From contig NZ_BMIA01000002.1 of NCBI RefSeq assembly GCF_014641595.1, forward strand, positions 1,116,001 through 1,180,000: DNA of 64,000 nt, in the 5' to 3' direction. Below are positions 45,220 to 53,588 of the stretch, one piece after another. The notes under the pieces were generated by a model. The model was not told where the DNA came from. It worked only from the letters and a program-made list of their open reading frames with translations, and searched no databases. This DNA is from Dyadobacter endophyticus (GTDB lineage: Bacteria > Bacteroidota > Bacteroidia > Cytophagales > Spirosomataceae). The position numbers and the translations under genes were made by a program. The stretch's first letter is position 1. Every line of letters starts with the position of its first letter.

Positions 45220-45250
45220 CGGCCCCCACAGATGGAGGGCCGTTTTTTTT
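45220..45250 (+). terminator. Terminator of the GH88 operon
   Basis: CGGCCCCCA (45220-45228) pairs with TGGAGGGCCG (45233-45242, one bulged A) around a CAGA loop, followed by eight T residues. Confidence 0.85.
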
Positions 45251-45424
45251 AACAGTTATTAACACTTTTCCAAGCAACACTCCCGTAACAATCTCAGTCT
45301 CTTGGTTACAAATTCAAAAATAGCCATGAGATACCGTTCAATTGCTTATGCTGGGAATCAACCACTTGTCCCACCCGAAATTCCGCTCGTGTACTTTGAT
45401 TCCGAAGCTACAAGAAGCCGGTCT

Positions 45425-45432
45425 TACCTTTG
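45425..45432 (+). promoter_or_regulatory. -7 element (TACCTTTG)
   Basis: TAnnTTTG match, 50 bases before the ATG at 45483; start of a leader of roughly 45 bases. Confidence 0.5.
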
Positions 45433-45482
45433 TCGTGTTCTTAAAATAGAACAAAATTTATAGCCATAAAAATAAAACAGCC

Positions 45483-45863
45483 ATGAAAACAACAGTTAAA
45501 ACCTTCATCTGCGCATTTGCGCTTGCAGCCGCTTCTTTCACTGCCCAGGCAGCCGACAAAGGAGCACACAAAGCATCCACTTTCGGAACTGGCATTTATG
45601 CCACCAAAACCGGTAAAATCAACGTTCTCGTCGACAAAGGCAGCACTGACACCAAAACAATATTGTTGCTCAAAGACGCCGAAGGAACCGTCGTATACCG
45701 CGAAACAGTGTCGAGAGAAAACAAAAAATTCGGACGTACTTTGAACCTCGATGCCATGGAGCCGGGCAAGTACAAGCTGGACATTATCAGCGGCAACGAA
45801 GTCCAAACAAAAACTTTCGAGCTGACCGATCAAAAAGTAGAACGTATTCTGACAGTTAAGTAA
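45483..45863 (+). CDS. Small secreted protein of unknown function
   Basis: 126 residues with a clear signal peptide (MKTTVKTFICAFALAAASFTAQAA, cleavage near residue 24). The mature ~100 residues look like a single beta-sandwich: ILLLKDAEGTVVYRETV, FGRTLNLDAMEPGKYKLDI, then TKTFELTDQ. The last part resembles the Ig-like fold of type IX sorting domains or DUF3244, but the protein has nothing in front of it, so it is not a cargo tail. I do not assign a family. It has its own promoter and a strong terminator, suggesting a well-expressed single gene. Confidence 0.7.
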   Translation: MKTTVKTFICAFALAAASFTAQAADKGAHKASTFGTGIYATKTGKINVLVDKGSTDTKTILLLKDAEGTVVYRETVSRENKKFGRTLNLDAMEPGKYKLDIISGNEVQTKTFELTDQKVERILTVK

Positions 45864-45885
45864 GGTTCAAATACATAGTATCCGG

Positions 45886-45921
45886 GCGGCACCTTCCCAT
45901 TGCGGGAGGTGCCGCTTTTTT
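45886..45921 (+). terminator. Terminator of the small secreted protein gene
   Basis: GCGGCACC (45886-45893) pairs with GGTGCCGC (45908-45915), extended by TCCC/GGGA, followed by six T residues. Confidence 0.85.
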
Positions 45922-46073
45922 GTTACGACGCATGCTGATTCTCACAAAGCTGCAAGAGCTTTCGCTAAAACAAAAATTGACACTTTCAAATAAATGAGTT
46001 ACAAAATTGCAAGGAGATCAACGACATAGCTCACTTTTTGCCTTTTAATAGTCACTGAAAATCACTCTTCAAT

Positions 46074-47186
46074 ATGGATACCCGTCGAGATTTCCTGCAA
46101 AAACTGACATTAGGCGTCGGCGTAACAGCGTTGAGCGACCTCCCTGCTTCTGCGCGTGAGCTGTACTCCGGCCCGAAGGCCGACAAACAATTGCGCGTGG
46201 CATTAATGGGGTTGGGCAGCTATGCAACCCGTGTGGCCGAAGCGATGAAGGATTGCAAAATGGCAACGCTCGTGGGAGCTGTTTCGGGGACGCCCTCGAA
46301 GCTCGAAACCTGGAAGCAGAAATATAATATCCCGGAGAAAAACACTTACAATTACGAGACGGTTAGCAAAATCAAGGATAACCCGGACATCGACATTGTA
46401 TACATTACCACGCCGAATTCCCTGCATCACAAGCACGTCCTGCAAATTGCCGCGGCCGGCAAGCATGTGATTTGCGAAAAACCAGTTGCCGACAATGCAC
46501 AGCAAACGCGGGAAATGATCGCCGCTTGTAAAAAGGCGGGCGTAAGGTTTTATATAGGCTACCGGATGCATTTCGAGCCTCATACGCGTGAGCTTATACG
46601 TATGCGTGAGGCGGGCGAGCTCGGCAAGATCATGCATGTGAACAACTATATGGGTTTCAAATCCGGCGACCCAAACCAATGGCGGTTGAAAAAGGCCCTC
46701 GCAGGCGGCGGCGCGATGATGGACGTGGGCATTTACGCGCTTAACGGCGCCCGGTACGCCACGGGTGAGGAGCCTATCTGGGTTACTGCGCAGGAAACGA
46801 AAACCGATCCGGTGAAATTTAAGGAAGTCGACGAGACGATTATGTTCCAGCTGGGCTTCCCGAGCGGCATTGTCGCGAGCTGTGGAACCACTTATGCATT
46901 CAATAACTACGAGCGGCTATATGTCGTTGGTGAAAAAGGATTTGTAGAGTTAAGTCCTGCTTTTGGCTACGGCCCTATCAAAGGCCGTACGCATCTCGGC
47001 CCGATGAACCAGCCCGTAGTCACGCATCAGACACTTCAAATGGACGGCATTGCCGATATCATCCTCAACAACAAGCCCGATCCGAATGTGACCGGAGAGG
47101 AAGGATTGAAGGACATGATCGTTGTCGACGCGGTGTATGAATCTATCCGCAAAGGCGGGGCGAAGATTATGCTGGCTGGGAAATAG
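46074..47186 (+). CDS. Tat-exported Gfo/Idh/MocA oxidoreductase (glucose-fructose oxidoreductase-like)
   Basis: 370 residues. The N-terminus MDTRRDFLQKLTLGVGVTAL carries a twin-arginine (RRDFLQ) signal, so the protein folds with its cofactor and is exported to the periplasm. The Rossmann loop is ALMGLGSYA, the EKP motif is CEKPVAD, and GGGAMMDVGIYALNGARY is the family's second-domain motif. The arrangement (FKEVDETIMFQLGFPSGIVASC) resembles glucose-fructose oxidoreductase-like proteins that hold NADP tightly. The physiological sugar is unknown. It has no co-directional partner within 150 bases; a hairpin follows. Confidence 0.85.
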   Translation: MDTRRDFLQKLTLGVGVTALSDLPASARELYSGPKADKQLRVALMGLGSYATRVAEAMKDCKMATLVGAVSGTPSKLETWKQKYNIPEKNTYNYETVSKIKDNPDIDIVYITTPNSLHHKHVLQIAAAGKHVICEKPVADNAQQTREMIAACKKAGVRFYIGYRMHFEPHTRELIRMREAGELGKIMHVNNYMGFKSGDPNQWRLKKALAGGGAMMDVGIYALNGARYATGEEPIWVTAQETKTDPVKFKEVDETIMFQLGFPSGIVASCGTTYAFNNYERLYVVGEKGFVELSPAFGYGPIKGRTHLGPMNQPVVTHQTLQMDGIADIILNNKPDPNVTGEEGLKDMIVVDAVYESIRKGGAKIMLAGK

Positions 47187-47247
47187 CACCGACATCGTCG
47201 CAGACTGCCCAAAATCCTCACTACCAAAATCAACACTTTACTGGAAA

Positions 47248-47287
47248 CGCAATAGCAGCCTAAAAAAAATTTCAGGCTGCTATTGCG
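47248..47287. repeat. 14-bp inverted repeat with A/T loop
   Basis: CGCAATAGCAGCCT (47248-47261) pairs perfectly with 47274-47287 around the loop AAAAAAAATTTC. There is no plus-strand U-tract after it, so it is a poor terminator. Its right arm contains TATTGCG, shared with the ArsR operator sites downstream. Confidence 0.6.
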
Positions 47288-47338
47288 CAACCGATTAATT
47301 GCGCATATATTTGCAATCGATCGATTGCGCAATTAATC
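47282..47338 (+). promoter_or_regulatory. ArsR promoter enclosed by operator palindromes
   Basis: GATTAATTGCGCA (47293-47305) and its exact complement at 47326-47338 enclose the -7 box TATATTTG (47306-47313). A 16-bp perfect palindrome GCAATCGATCGATTGC (47313-47328) covers the expected transcription start, and a third ATTGCGCAA lies at 47282-47290. This layout fits steric autorepression by the ArsR-type dimer. Confidence 0.6.
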
Positions 47339-47346
47339 AGAATGAA

Positions 47347-47679
47347 ATGAGACGAGATGTTTTTCAGGCCATTGCAGACCCTACAAGAAGGGATATCATT
47401 GGCCTCATCGCGAAAAAACCGATGACCCCCAATGCAGTGGCAGAATCCTTCGGTGTGAGCCGTCAGGCGATTTCGAAGCATATACAAATCCTGCTCGAAT
47501 GTGGCCTGCTCGGTATCAATCCACAGGGACGTGAACGCTATTACACGGTGCAGCCCAAAAAGCTGGCGGAAGTGGCCGACTGGATCGACCCGTTCCGCAA
47601 AATGTGGGAAGGCCGGTTTGAGAAACTGGACGACATTATAAACACTTTAAAAAACGAACAACATGGCAACGAAAAATGA
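47347..47679 (+). CDS. ArsR-family transcriptional regulator
   Basis: 110 residues from the ATG at 47347 (MRRDVFQAIADPTRRDIIGLI). A longer TTG reading would run through the promoter and operator. Winged helix-turn-helix: PNAVAESFGVSRQAISKHIQIL is the recognition part, then CGLLGINPQGRERYYTVQPKKL the wing. There are no metal-binding Cys pairs, so it belongs to the group that pairs with SRPBCC proteins rather than metal sensors. It overlaps the SRPBCC gene by 17 bases. Likely a repressor of its own operon. Confidence 0.85.
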   Translation: MRRDVFQAIADPTRRDIIGLIAKKPMTPNAVAESFGVSRQAISKHIQILLECGLLGINPQGRERYYTVQPKKLAEVADWIDPFRKMWEGRFEKLDDIINTLKNEQHGNEK

Positions 47680-48163
47680 AACCAAAATCATTGCAGAAGA
47701 AGGCAAACAGGAGCTATTTATCATCCGCGAATTCGAAGCGCCGCGAGAGATTGTCTTCCGTGCATTCAGCGAAGAGGATTTGCTCACACAATGGGCAGGG
47801 GGGCCAAACGATATGACGGTGCGTTATGAGAAATTCGAACCCTACGCAGGCGGCTCCTACCGTTTCATCAACACAATTCCCGGCAATGCAATGGAATTCG
47901 CATTCCACGGCGTATGCCACGAGCATACAGCACCTGAGCGGATCATTCAGACATTTGAATTTGAAGGCCTGCCCGAAAAAGGCCACGTGATACTGGAAAC
48001 GTCCCGCTTTGAAGACTTACCCGGCGGTCGGTCACGTCTCACCGTTCAGTCTGTATTCCAGTCCGTTGCCGACCGCGACGGGATGGTGCAGGCAGGAATG
48101 GAACGCGGGGTAGTGGATTCGTATACGCGGCTTGATGAACTACTGGAAAAAGTGGCTGTCTAA
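47663..48163 (+). CDS. SRPBCC (AHSA1-like) protein
   Basis: 166 residues of the START/AHSA1 fold: FIIREFEAPREIVFRAFSEEDLLTQWAGGP at the start, YEKFEPYAGGSYRF in the sheet, VLETSRFEDLPGGRSRLTVQSVF, and the C-terminal helix GMVQAGMERGVVDSYTRLDELL. The hydrophobic cavity suggests binding of a small lipophilic ligand. ArsR-SRPBCC pairs are widespread, and the SRPBCC partner may sense or process the ligand that relieves repression. It starts within the arsR reading frame and ends at a terminator. Confidence 0.85.
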   Translation: MATKNETKIIAEEGKQELFIIREFEAPREIVFRAFSEEDLLTQWAGGPNDMTVRYEKFEPYAGGSYRFINTIPGNAMEFAFHGVCHEHTAPERIIQTFEFEGLPEKGHVILETSRFEDLPGGRSRLTVQSVFQSVADRDGMVQAGMERGVVDSYTRLDELLEKVAV

Positions 48164-48182
48164 TACCGAAATGAGTATCGAT

Positions 48183-48214
48183 AAAAGGCAACTGGCAATG
48201 ACCGGTTGCCTTTT
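48183..48214 (+). terminator. Terminator of the ArsR-SRPBCC operon
   Basis: AAAAGGCAAC (48183-48192) pairs with GTTGCCTTTT (48205-48214), extended by three inner pairs (one G-T) around a CAATGA loop. Confidence 0.75.
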
Positions 48215-48263
48215 AAGTCGTATTACCCTATTATTACACACAACATATCCAAACCATCCAGCC

Positions 48264-48827
48264 ATGAAAGACTACCCGCAATCCGTCCGGAGAAAAGACC
48301 GGCAAGAGACCGACACTTCTTTCCTCCACGAAATACTCGACAATGCCGTTTCCTGTTCGATTGCCATTGAAAAAGAGGGTTATCCGTTGATCCACGTCGC
48401 GTTTTATCATTTCGACGCGGCCAATAATGATATCATCTTCCATTTTTCCAAGCACGGACACGCAGGCGATGAAATTACCGATGGCAAAAAAGCGAGCATT
48501 TCAATATACAAATATGGGAGACTCTACACCGCTGCCAAAGCCGTTGATTTTGGTTGCGAATATCAAAGCGTGATCATTTACGGCACAATCAGGATTATCG
48601 AGGGAGAGCAAGAAAGAATGCAAGCGATGAGCGATTTCTTCGATCGCTATTTTGCGCACATTCCCGACAGCAGTTACGAGGCATTCACCGCTGCACAGAG
48701 CAAGCCTATCCACGTAGCTAAGCTCCGAATCGAACAATGGTTTGGCAAAGAACACGCGCTGCCTGCAATTGCAACAGACGCATTTTTCCCTGCTTTCCCA
48801 TCAGTAATGCAACCCCGCGAAGCGTAA
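48264..48827 (+). CDS. Pyridoxamine 5'-phosphate oxidase family / flavin-nucleotide-binding protein
   Basis: 187 residues from the ATG at 48264 (MKDYPQSVRRKDRQETD). A longer reading would cross the terminator at 48183-48214. It has a split-barrel FMN-binding fold of the NimA/nitroimidazole-resistance-like type: the FLHEILDNAVSCSIAIEKEGYPLIHVAFYHFD start, DIIFHFSKHGHAGDEITDGKKASISIYK, and a YQSVIIYGTIRIIEG strand. These proteins bind flavin and reduce small molecules; the substrate is not known. It lies 50 bases after the ArsR operon terminator and is probably independent. Confidence 0.8.
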   Translation: MKDYPQSVRRKDRQETDTSFLHEILDNAVSCSIAIEKEGYPLIHVAFYHFDAANNDIIFHFSKHGHAGDEITDGKKASISIYKYGRLYTAAKAVDFGCEYQSVIIYGTIRIIEGEQERMQAMSDFFDRYFAHIPDSSYEAFTAAQSKPIHVAKLRIEQWFGKEHALPAIATDAFFPAFPSVMQPREA

Positions 48828-48917
48828 CACCTTCGACTTTCAAAACAGTAAAGCAGCCCCCTATTCCGACTTTAATACACTGACCCGGTTCGAACCAACG
48901 CCGGGCACGGTATTACC

Positions 48918-49838
48918 ATGCAAAAATCTAAAATCATTATTCCGGTGCTGGCTGGCATTGCCGCGCTGTTTTACCCCGTTTTACTATCTGCACAAATCAT
49001 GGATTCGAAATCAATTGTCGCGCCGGGAGCGCAGGTCGAGAAGCTGGGTGATGGATACAAATTTACCGAAGGACCGGTACCTGATAAGGACGGCAATGTG
49101 TTTTTCACCGATCAGCCTAACAATAAGATCATCCGCTGGGACGCCGAAACGGGCGCTTTCAGTACGTTTTCCGACAAAGCAGGCCGCGCCAATGGCATGT
49201 ATTTCGACAAAAAAGGGAACCTTATAGCATGCTCTGACGAGGATAATCAGGTTTGGTCATTTGACAAGAAAGGCAATCCGACAGTACTTGTGAAGGACTA
49301 CGAAGGCAAGCTGCTCAACGGCCCCAACGACCTCTGGATTGACGCCAAAGGCGGCATTTACCTCACCGACCCCCTCTACAAACGCGACTACTGGAAACGT
49401 GACCCCGCCATGCAGCAGGATGGTCAACATGTTTATTACCTCAGTCCCGACCGCAAAAAATTCACCCGGGTTGATGAAAAGTTGAAAAAACCCAATGGCA
49501 TTATAGGCACCCCGGACGGCAAGAAACTCTATGTAGCAGACATCGGTGACAGCAAAACGTATGTTTACGATATTCAAAAAGATGGCACACTGACCAACCG
49601 GCAACTATTCGTTTCCAAAGGTTCCGACGGGATGATCCTCGACGAAGAGGGCAATCTATATATCACCGGCGACGGTGTCACGATTTTTGATAAAACAGGT
49701 ACGCAAATCGCGCATTTTCCGGTGCATAAAGGATGGACGGCTAATGTCTGCTTTGGCGGCAAGAAACGCGATATGCTGTTTATCACTGCTGAAACAGCGG
49801 TGTATGGCTTAAAAATGCGGGTAAAAGGCGTAAAGTAA
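48918..49838 (+). CDS. SMP-30/gluconolactonase/LRE family protein
   Basis: 306 residues with a signal peptide (cleavage after LLSAQ, around residue 26) and a six-bladed beta-propeller. GDGYKFTEGPVPDKDGNVFFTDQPNNKIIRW holds the metal-binding Glu. NGPNDLWIDAKGGIYLTDP gives the conserved Asn and Asp ligands, and KKPNGIIGTPDGKKLYVADI is another blade motif with Asn. GSDGMILDEEGNLYITG has the final Asp. Expected activity is hydrolysis of sugar lactones in the periplasm. It could act on lactones made by the exported oxidoreductase at 46074, but that is inference from proximity. Confidence 0.85.
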   Translation: MQKSKIIIPVLAGIAALFYPVLLSAQIMDSKSIVAPGAQVEKLGDGYKFTEGPVPDKDGNVFFTDQPNNKIIRWDAETGAFSTFSDKAGRANGMYFDKKGNLIACSDEDNQVWSFDKKGNPTVLVKDYEGKLLNGPNDLWIDAKGGIYLTDPLYKRDYWKRDPAMQQDGQHVYYLSPDRKKFTRVDEKLKKPNGIIGTPDGKKLYVADIGDSKTYVYDIQKDGTLTNRQLFVSKGSDGMILDEEGNLYITGDGVTIFDKTGTQIAHFPVHKGWTANVCFGGKKRDMLFITAETAVYGLKMRVKGVK

Positions 49839-49855
49839 CCTTACAGAACTCCTGC

Positions 49856-49901
49856 AATGGCGGAATTTCCCGATTGAAAGGGAAACTCCGCCATTCTTTT
49901 T
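49856..49901 (+). terminator. Terminator after the SMP-30 gene
   Basis: AATGGCGGA (49856-49864) pairs with TCCGCCATT (49887-49895), and TTTCCC/GGGAAA extends the stem inward. CTTTTT follows. Confidence 0.85.
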
Positions 49902-50006
49902 GATCTGCTGCAACGGTTTGAGTGTATATGTCGTCATGGTCAAATACAATATTCCATACTAGATTACCACTAGGCTCGTTACTCAAACTAACCCGTACTT
50001 TCTTCT

Positions 50007-52427
50007 ATGCGACTGACTTTTACGGCTTTTCTCTTCCTTTCCCACATTATTTCTTTTGCTCAGAATCGCGTTACTATCAGTGGTTTTGTGAGGGAAAAAG
50101 GCAGCCAGGAGCAGCTTCCGGGAGTGAATGTGTATATCGATAACACCCCATACGGCGCAGTGACGAATACCTACGGTTTTTACTCCCTCACATTGCCGGC
50201 ATCTGATTCCGCGACTGTCTCATTCTCCTTTGTAGGTTATGAAAAACAGCTGAAACGAGTGTCGCTCCAGAACAATACCGAACTGAATATTTTTCTTCCC
50301 GCCATTACACAACTCGAAGAAGTGGTCGTGTCGGCCCGCAAGCAGGACGACTATGTGAGCCGGACGGTGCAAATGAGCAAAGTCGAAATCCCGATCCAGC
50401 AGTTGAAGAAAATACCGGCATTCTTCGGCGAGAAGGACGTGTTGCGGGTCTTACAGCTTATGCCGGGTGTGCAAAAGGGTACCGAAGGGCAAACGGGCTT
50501 GTATGTACGCGGGGGCGGACCCGACCAGAACCTCATTATCCTCGACGACGCGGTGGTTTACAATGCCAATCACCTCTTTGGTTTTTTCTCGATCTTCAAT
50601 TCTGACGCGCTTAGGAGTGTGGAATTGACCAAAGGCGGCTTTCCGGCCCGATATGGTGGCAGGCTGTCGTCGGTATTGGAAATGAACATGAAGGAAGGCA
50701 GCAAAGAGAAACTGCATGGCGAGGGCGGAATAGGCCTGATCTCCTCGCGGTTAACGCTCGAAGGGCCTATTTCGAAGGGAAAATCTTCTTTCCTGATTTC
50801 CGGCCGGCGCACATACATCGATTTTCTCGCAAAGCCGCTGATCGCCCGGCAGCAGCGGGGCGCCGACAGTCAGGTGAAGCCCGGTTATTACTTTTATGAT
50901 CTGAATGCCAAGATGAATTACGACCTTGGCAGTAAAGACAAATTGTACATCAGCGGCTATTTCGGCCGCGACAAGTTCCACGCCAACGAAAAAAGCAGCA
51001 CTTCCGAAACCCGGGCCGGCCTCGACTGGGGCAATGCAACGGCTACCGTTCGCTGGAACCATGTATTGAACCAGAAACTGTTTGTCAATACCTCCTTCAT
51101 TTTCAGTAATTTCAAATTTGGAGTTTCCAGTTATTCCAAAGATTTGAATAGTGATGGTTCCCTGGACGACGAGTTCAGTCTTGAATACGATTCGAGGATC
51201 CGCGATCTCGGCGTGAAAACGGATTTTGATTTTTATCCTTCGGCAAAGCACGCGGTGAAATTCGGTGGGCAGGCCACTTTTCACAAATTTGTCCCATCGG
51301 CGCTTGCAATCTCCGGTTCATTTATCACTAATCCGATTGAACGATCGGTGAAGCCGGTTTACTCGCTCGAATCGGGGCTTTATATCGAAGATACCTGGCA
51401 GGCCTTAGATGCATTGAAGATCAATGCAGGGCTAAGGGTAAGCACATTTCAGACCGAGGTTAAAACTTACGTACGACCCGAGCCGCGCATTTCGGCTGCA
51501 TTACGCCTGGCAGAGAACCTTTCGTTCAAGGCATCGTACGCGCGCATGAACCAATATGTGCATTTGCTTTCAAATACCGGCCTCGGCCTTCCGACCGACC
51601 TTTGGGTCCCTACTACCGCACGCGTAGCGCCTCAGCAATCCGAACAAGTGGCGGCGGGCTTTGCCAAAGACTTTGAACGCCCGGCGCTCACGGTTACGCT
51701 CGAAGGCTATTATAAAAAAATGAACAACATCCTGAACTACAAGGAAGGCTCGTCTTTCCTAAGTATCAACGGCGAGAATGCGAACGAGCTCAGCTGGGAA
51801 GATAATGTTACCGCGGGTAAGGGATGGTCGTATGGGGGTGAGTTTCTGGTTCAAAAGAAAACCGGACGATTCTCCGGCTGGATCGGTTACACATTGTCGT
51901 GGACCTATTGGAAATTCCCCGAACTGAATTTCGGCAAAACGTTCTTCCCGCGTTACGACCGCCGTCACGATCTTTCTGTGGTGGGAATCTATGAGCTGAG
52001 CAAAAGAATTACGGTGTCGGCCACATGGGTGTATGGCACCGGCAATGCATTGACACTCCCCGTGTCGAGCTATCGCGCGGCGACCGACAACTTCTTAACC
52101 CGCCTTACTTCCGACGGCAAACCTGCGATCAACTGGTTCGGCCCGACAGTCAGCGAATATGGCCAGAAAAACAGCTACCGCGCCGAGCCGTTCCACAGGA
52201 TGGATGTCGCCATTCAATTCCACAAAAAGAAAAAGCGGCATGAGCGTACTTGGGAGTTCGGCGTCTACAATGCCTATAACCGCAGGAATCCGTTTTTCTA
52301 CAATATCGACGAGGAAATCATCATTCTTCCCAATGTAATGCCTGCTACACCGGTTCCCAAATACACGTTGAAGCGCTATTCGCTGTTTCCGGTACTGCCC
52401 TATTTCAGCTATAACTTTAAATTCTAA
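50007..52427 (+). CDS. TonB-dependent receptor with carboxypeptidase regulatory-like domain
   Basis: 806-residue outer-membrane transporter. A signal peptide (to about residue 18) is followed by a CarboxypepD_reg-like domain (VTISGFVREKGSQEQLPGVNVYIDNTPYGAVTNTYGFY), then ITQLEEVVVSARK as the TonB box region. A plug domain contains VLRVLQLMPGVQKGTEGQTGLYVRGGGPDQNLIILDDAVVYNANHL, and the barrel ends in Phe (LFPVLPYFSYNFKF). It is paired with a DUF4249 lipoprotein eight bases downstream, the standard partner of this receptor type, instead of SusD. Ligand unknown; iron complexes or peptides are possibilities. Confidence 0.9.
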   Translation: MRLTFTAFLFLSHIISFAQNRVTISGFVREKGSQEQLPGVNVYIDNTPYGAVTNTYGFYSLTLPASDSATVSFSFVGYEKQLKRVSLQNNTELNIFLPAITQLEEVVVSARKQDDYVSRTVQMSKVEIPIQQLKKIPAFFGEKDVLRVLQLMPGVQKGTEGQTGLYVRGGGPDQNLIILDDAVVYNANHLFGFFSIFNSDALRSVELTKGGFPARYGGRLSSVLEMNMKEGSKEKLHGEGGIGLISSRLTLEGPISKGKSSFLISGRRTYIDFLAKPLIARQQRGADSQVKPGYYFYDLNAKMNYDLGSKDKLYISGYFGRDKFHANEKSSTSETRAGLDWGNATATVRWNHVLNQKLFVNTSFIFSNFKFGVSSYSKDLNSDGSLDDEFSLEYDSRIRDLGVKTDFDFYPSAKHAVKFGGQATFHKFVPSALAISGSFITNPIERSVKPVYSLESGLYIEDTWQALDALKINAGLRVSTFQTEVKTYVRPEPRISAALRLAENLSFKASYARMNQYVHLLSNTGLGLPTDLWVPTTARVAPQQSEQVAAGFAKDFERPALTVTLEGYYKKMNNILNYKEGSSFLSINGENANELSWEDNVTAGKGWSYGGEFLVQKKTGRFSGWIGYTLSWTYWKFPELNFGKTFFPRYDRRHDLSVVGIYELSKRITVSATWVYGTGNALTLPVSSYRAATDNFLTRLTSDGKPAINWFGPTVSEYGQKNSYRAEPFHRMDVAIQFHKKKKRHERTWEFGVYNAYNRRNPFFYNIDEEIIILPNVMPATPVPKYTLKRYSLFPVLPYFSYNFKF

Positions 52428-52435
52428 AAGCGGCT

Positions 52436-53395
52436 ATGCTTCCCAGATATATCATTTTACTGTCTCTGACATTCCTGCTGGCAGCATGCGAATCGCTTGT
52501 GACGGATGTCGATCAGGCCAACCTACCCCAAGTGGAATCGAAATTGGTGGTGCAATGCTTTATTTCTCCGCAAGCCGCCCGCATCAATGTGGTCGTAACA
52601 GAATCCATTCCGCTGTTTACCGAGCCGGATCTGAAAGGCGGTGTAATCCCCAATGCCGTCGTGAAATTATCCGACGGAGCGCGGGAAATCGTCATTCCGT
52701 TCGATACAACCAACCAGCTCTACTCGATCGATAAATCGGCCCTCAGCATTTCACCGGGGAAAACCTATTTTCTTTCGGTAACGAATGGTGTGCGATCGGT
52801 AAGCGCAAGCTGCACGGTTCCGGCAAGCGCGGTGGTTCCGAAAACCTATGAAATCGACACCGCTTCTTCCGGCGATATTTCGGCTCGGGATACTTCACTA
52901 ACCGTTAAGTACACCTGGAACGACATTGCCGGGCAGGCCAACTATTATCGGGTGCGCGCATCGCTCGACCTGGAATATAGCGTGCCGGAAGGCGTTACTT
53001 CCAATCAGGGACAACTCATAGAAAAAAGGGTCCGCAACCGGTTCAATTTCAACTGGGACGACGCGATTGGCAGAAACGATTTCCGCAACGACATAAACCT
53101 GGACGGGACCGATTTCAATTCACCCATCGGCCGGGTAAAACTGCCAAAGCCGCTTAGTTACACTGGCAACGACGGCACGGTGTACCTCTCCTTTCCAAAA
53201 AGCAAGATCATATCGGTCACGATGGAAGTGTACAATACCGACGAACATTATTTCAAATACCATCGCTCGGTACAAACGCGGGGCGATTCGGATAACCCAT
53301 TCGTAGAACCGTCGCTGATCTACACCAATATCGAGGGTGGTTTGGGATGTTTCGGGTCGTACAACTCGGGGCAGTTGATTTATCGTCCCAAATAA
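52436..53395 (+). CDS. DUF4249 lipoprotein
   Basis: 319 residues with a lipoprotein signal (lipobox LLAAC, Cys19). The mature part matches DUF4249: ESLVTDVDQANLPQVESKLVVQCFISP near the start, an Ig-like beta-rich body with PNAVVKLSDGAREIVIPFD and ISPGKTYFLSV, and GGLGCFGSYNSG at the end, typical of the family. It probably sits at the surface with the preceding TonB receptor and helps bind ligand. The two genes are separated by eight bases and form one operon. Confidence 0.85.
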   Translation: MLPRYIILLSLTFLLAACESLVTDVDQANLPQVESKLVVQCFISPQAARINVVVTESIPLFTEPDLKGGVIPNAVVKLSDGAREIVIPFDTTNQLYSIDKSALSISPGKTYFLSVTNGVRSVSASCTVPASAVVPKTYEIDTASSGDISARDTSLTVKYTWNDIAGQANYYRVRASLDLEYSVPEGVTSNQGQLIEKRVRNRFNFNWDDAIGRNDFRNDINLDGTDFNSPIGRVKLPKPLSYTGNDGTVYLSFPKSKIISVTMEVYNTDEHYFKYHRSVQTRGDSDNPFVEPSLIYTNIEGGLGCFGSYNSGQLIYRPK

Positions 53396-53432
53396 TCCCG
53401 GTTAATTCCTATTCCCGTTCTACAAATTCTGG

Positions 53433-53460
53433 CATATTGAGGTCAAAGTACCTCAATATG
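53433..53460. repeat. Hairpin without U-tract downstream of the DUF4249 gene
   Basis: CATATTGAGGT (53433-53443) pairs perfectly with ACCTCAATATG (53450-53460) around the loop CAAAGT. No T run follows on either strand, so it may protect the 3' end or be a binding site rather than a terminator. Confidence 0.6.
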
Positions 53461-53588
53461 TACATCGCCGATTTGCCTTTTCCTGGCGAAAAACGACTGT
53501 ACAGCAAGGCATACTTTTTTCCCGGATGATGATCAAACCGCTATCAATTGTTCAATCAATCAGATCGTCAATCTTAAAATAAAATATT

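Noticed and set aside
45326..45463. 45-codon reading frame beginning at an ATG upstream of the small secreted protein
   Set aside because: It runs through the -7 element at 45425-45432 and ends 20 bases before the next gene; it has no similarity or structure that I can recognise.
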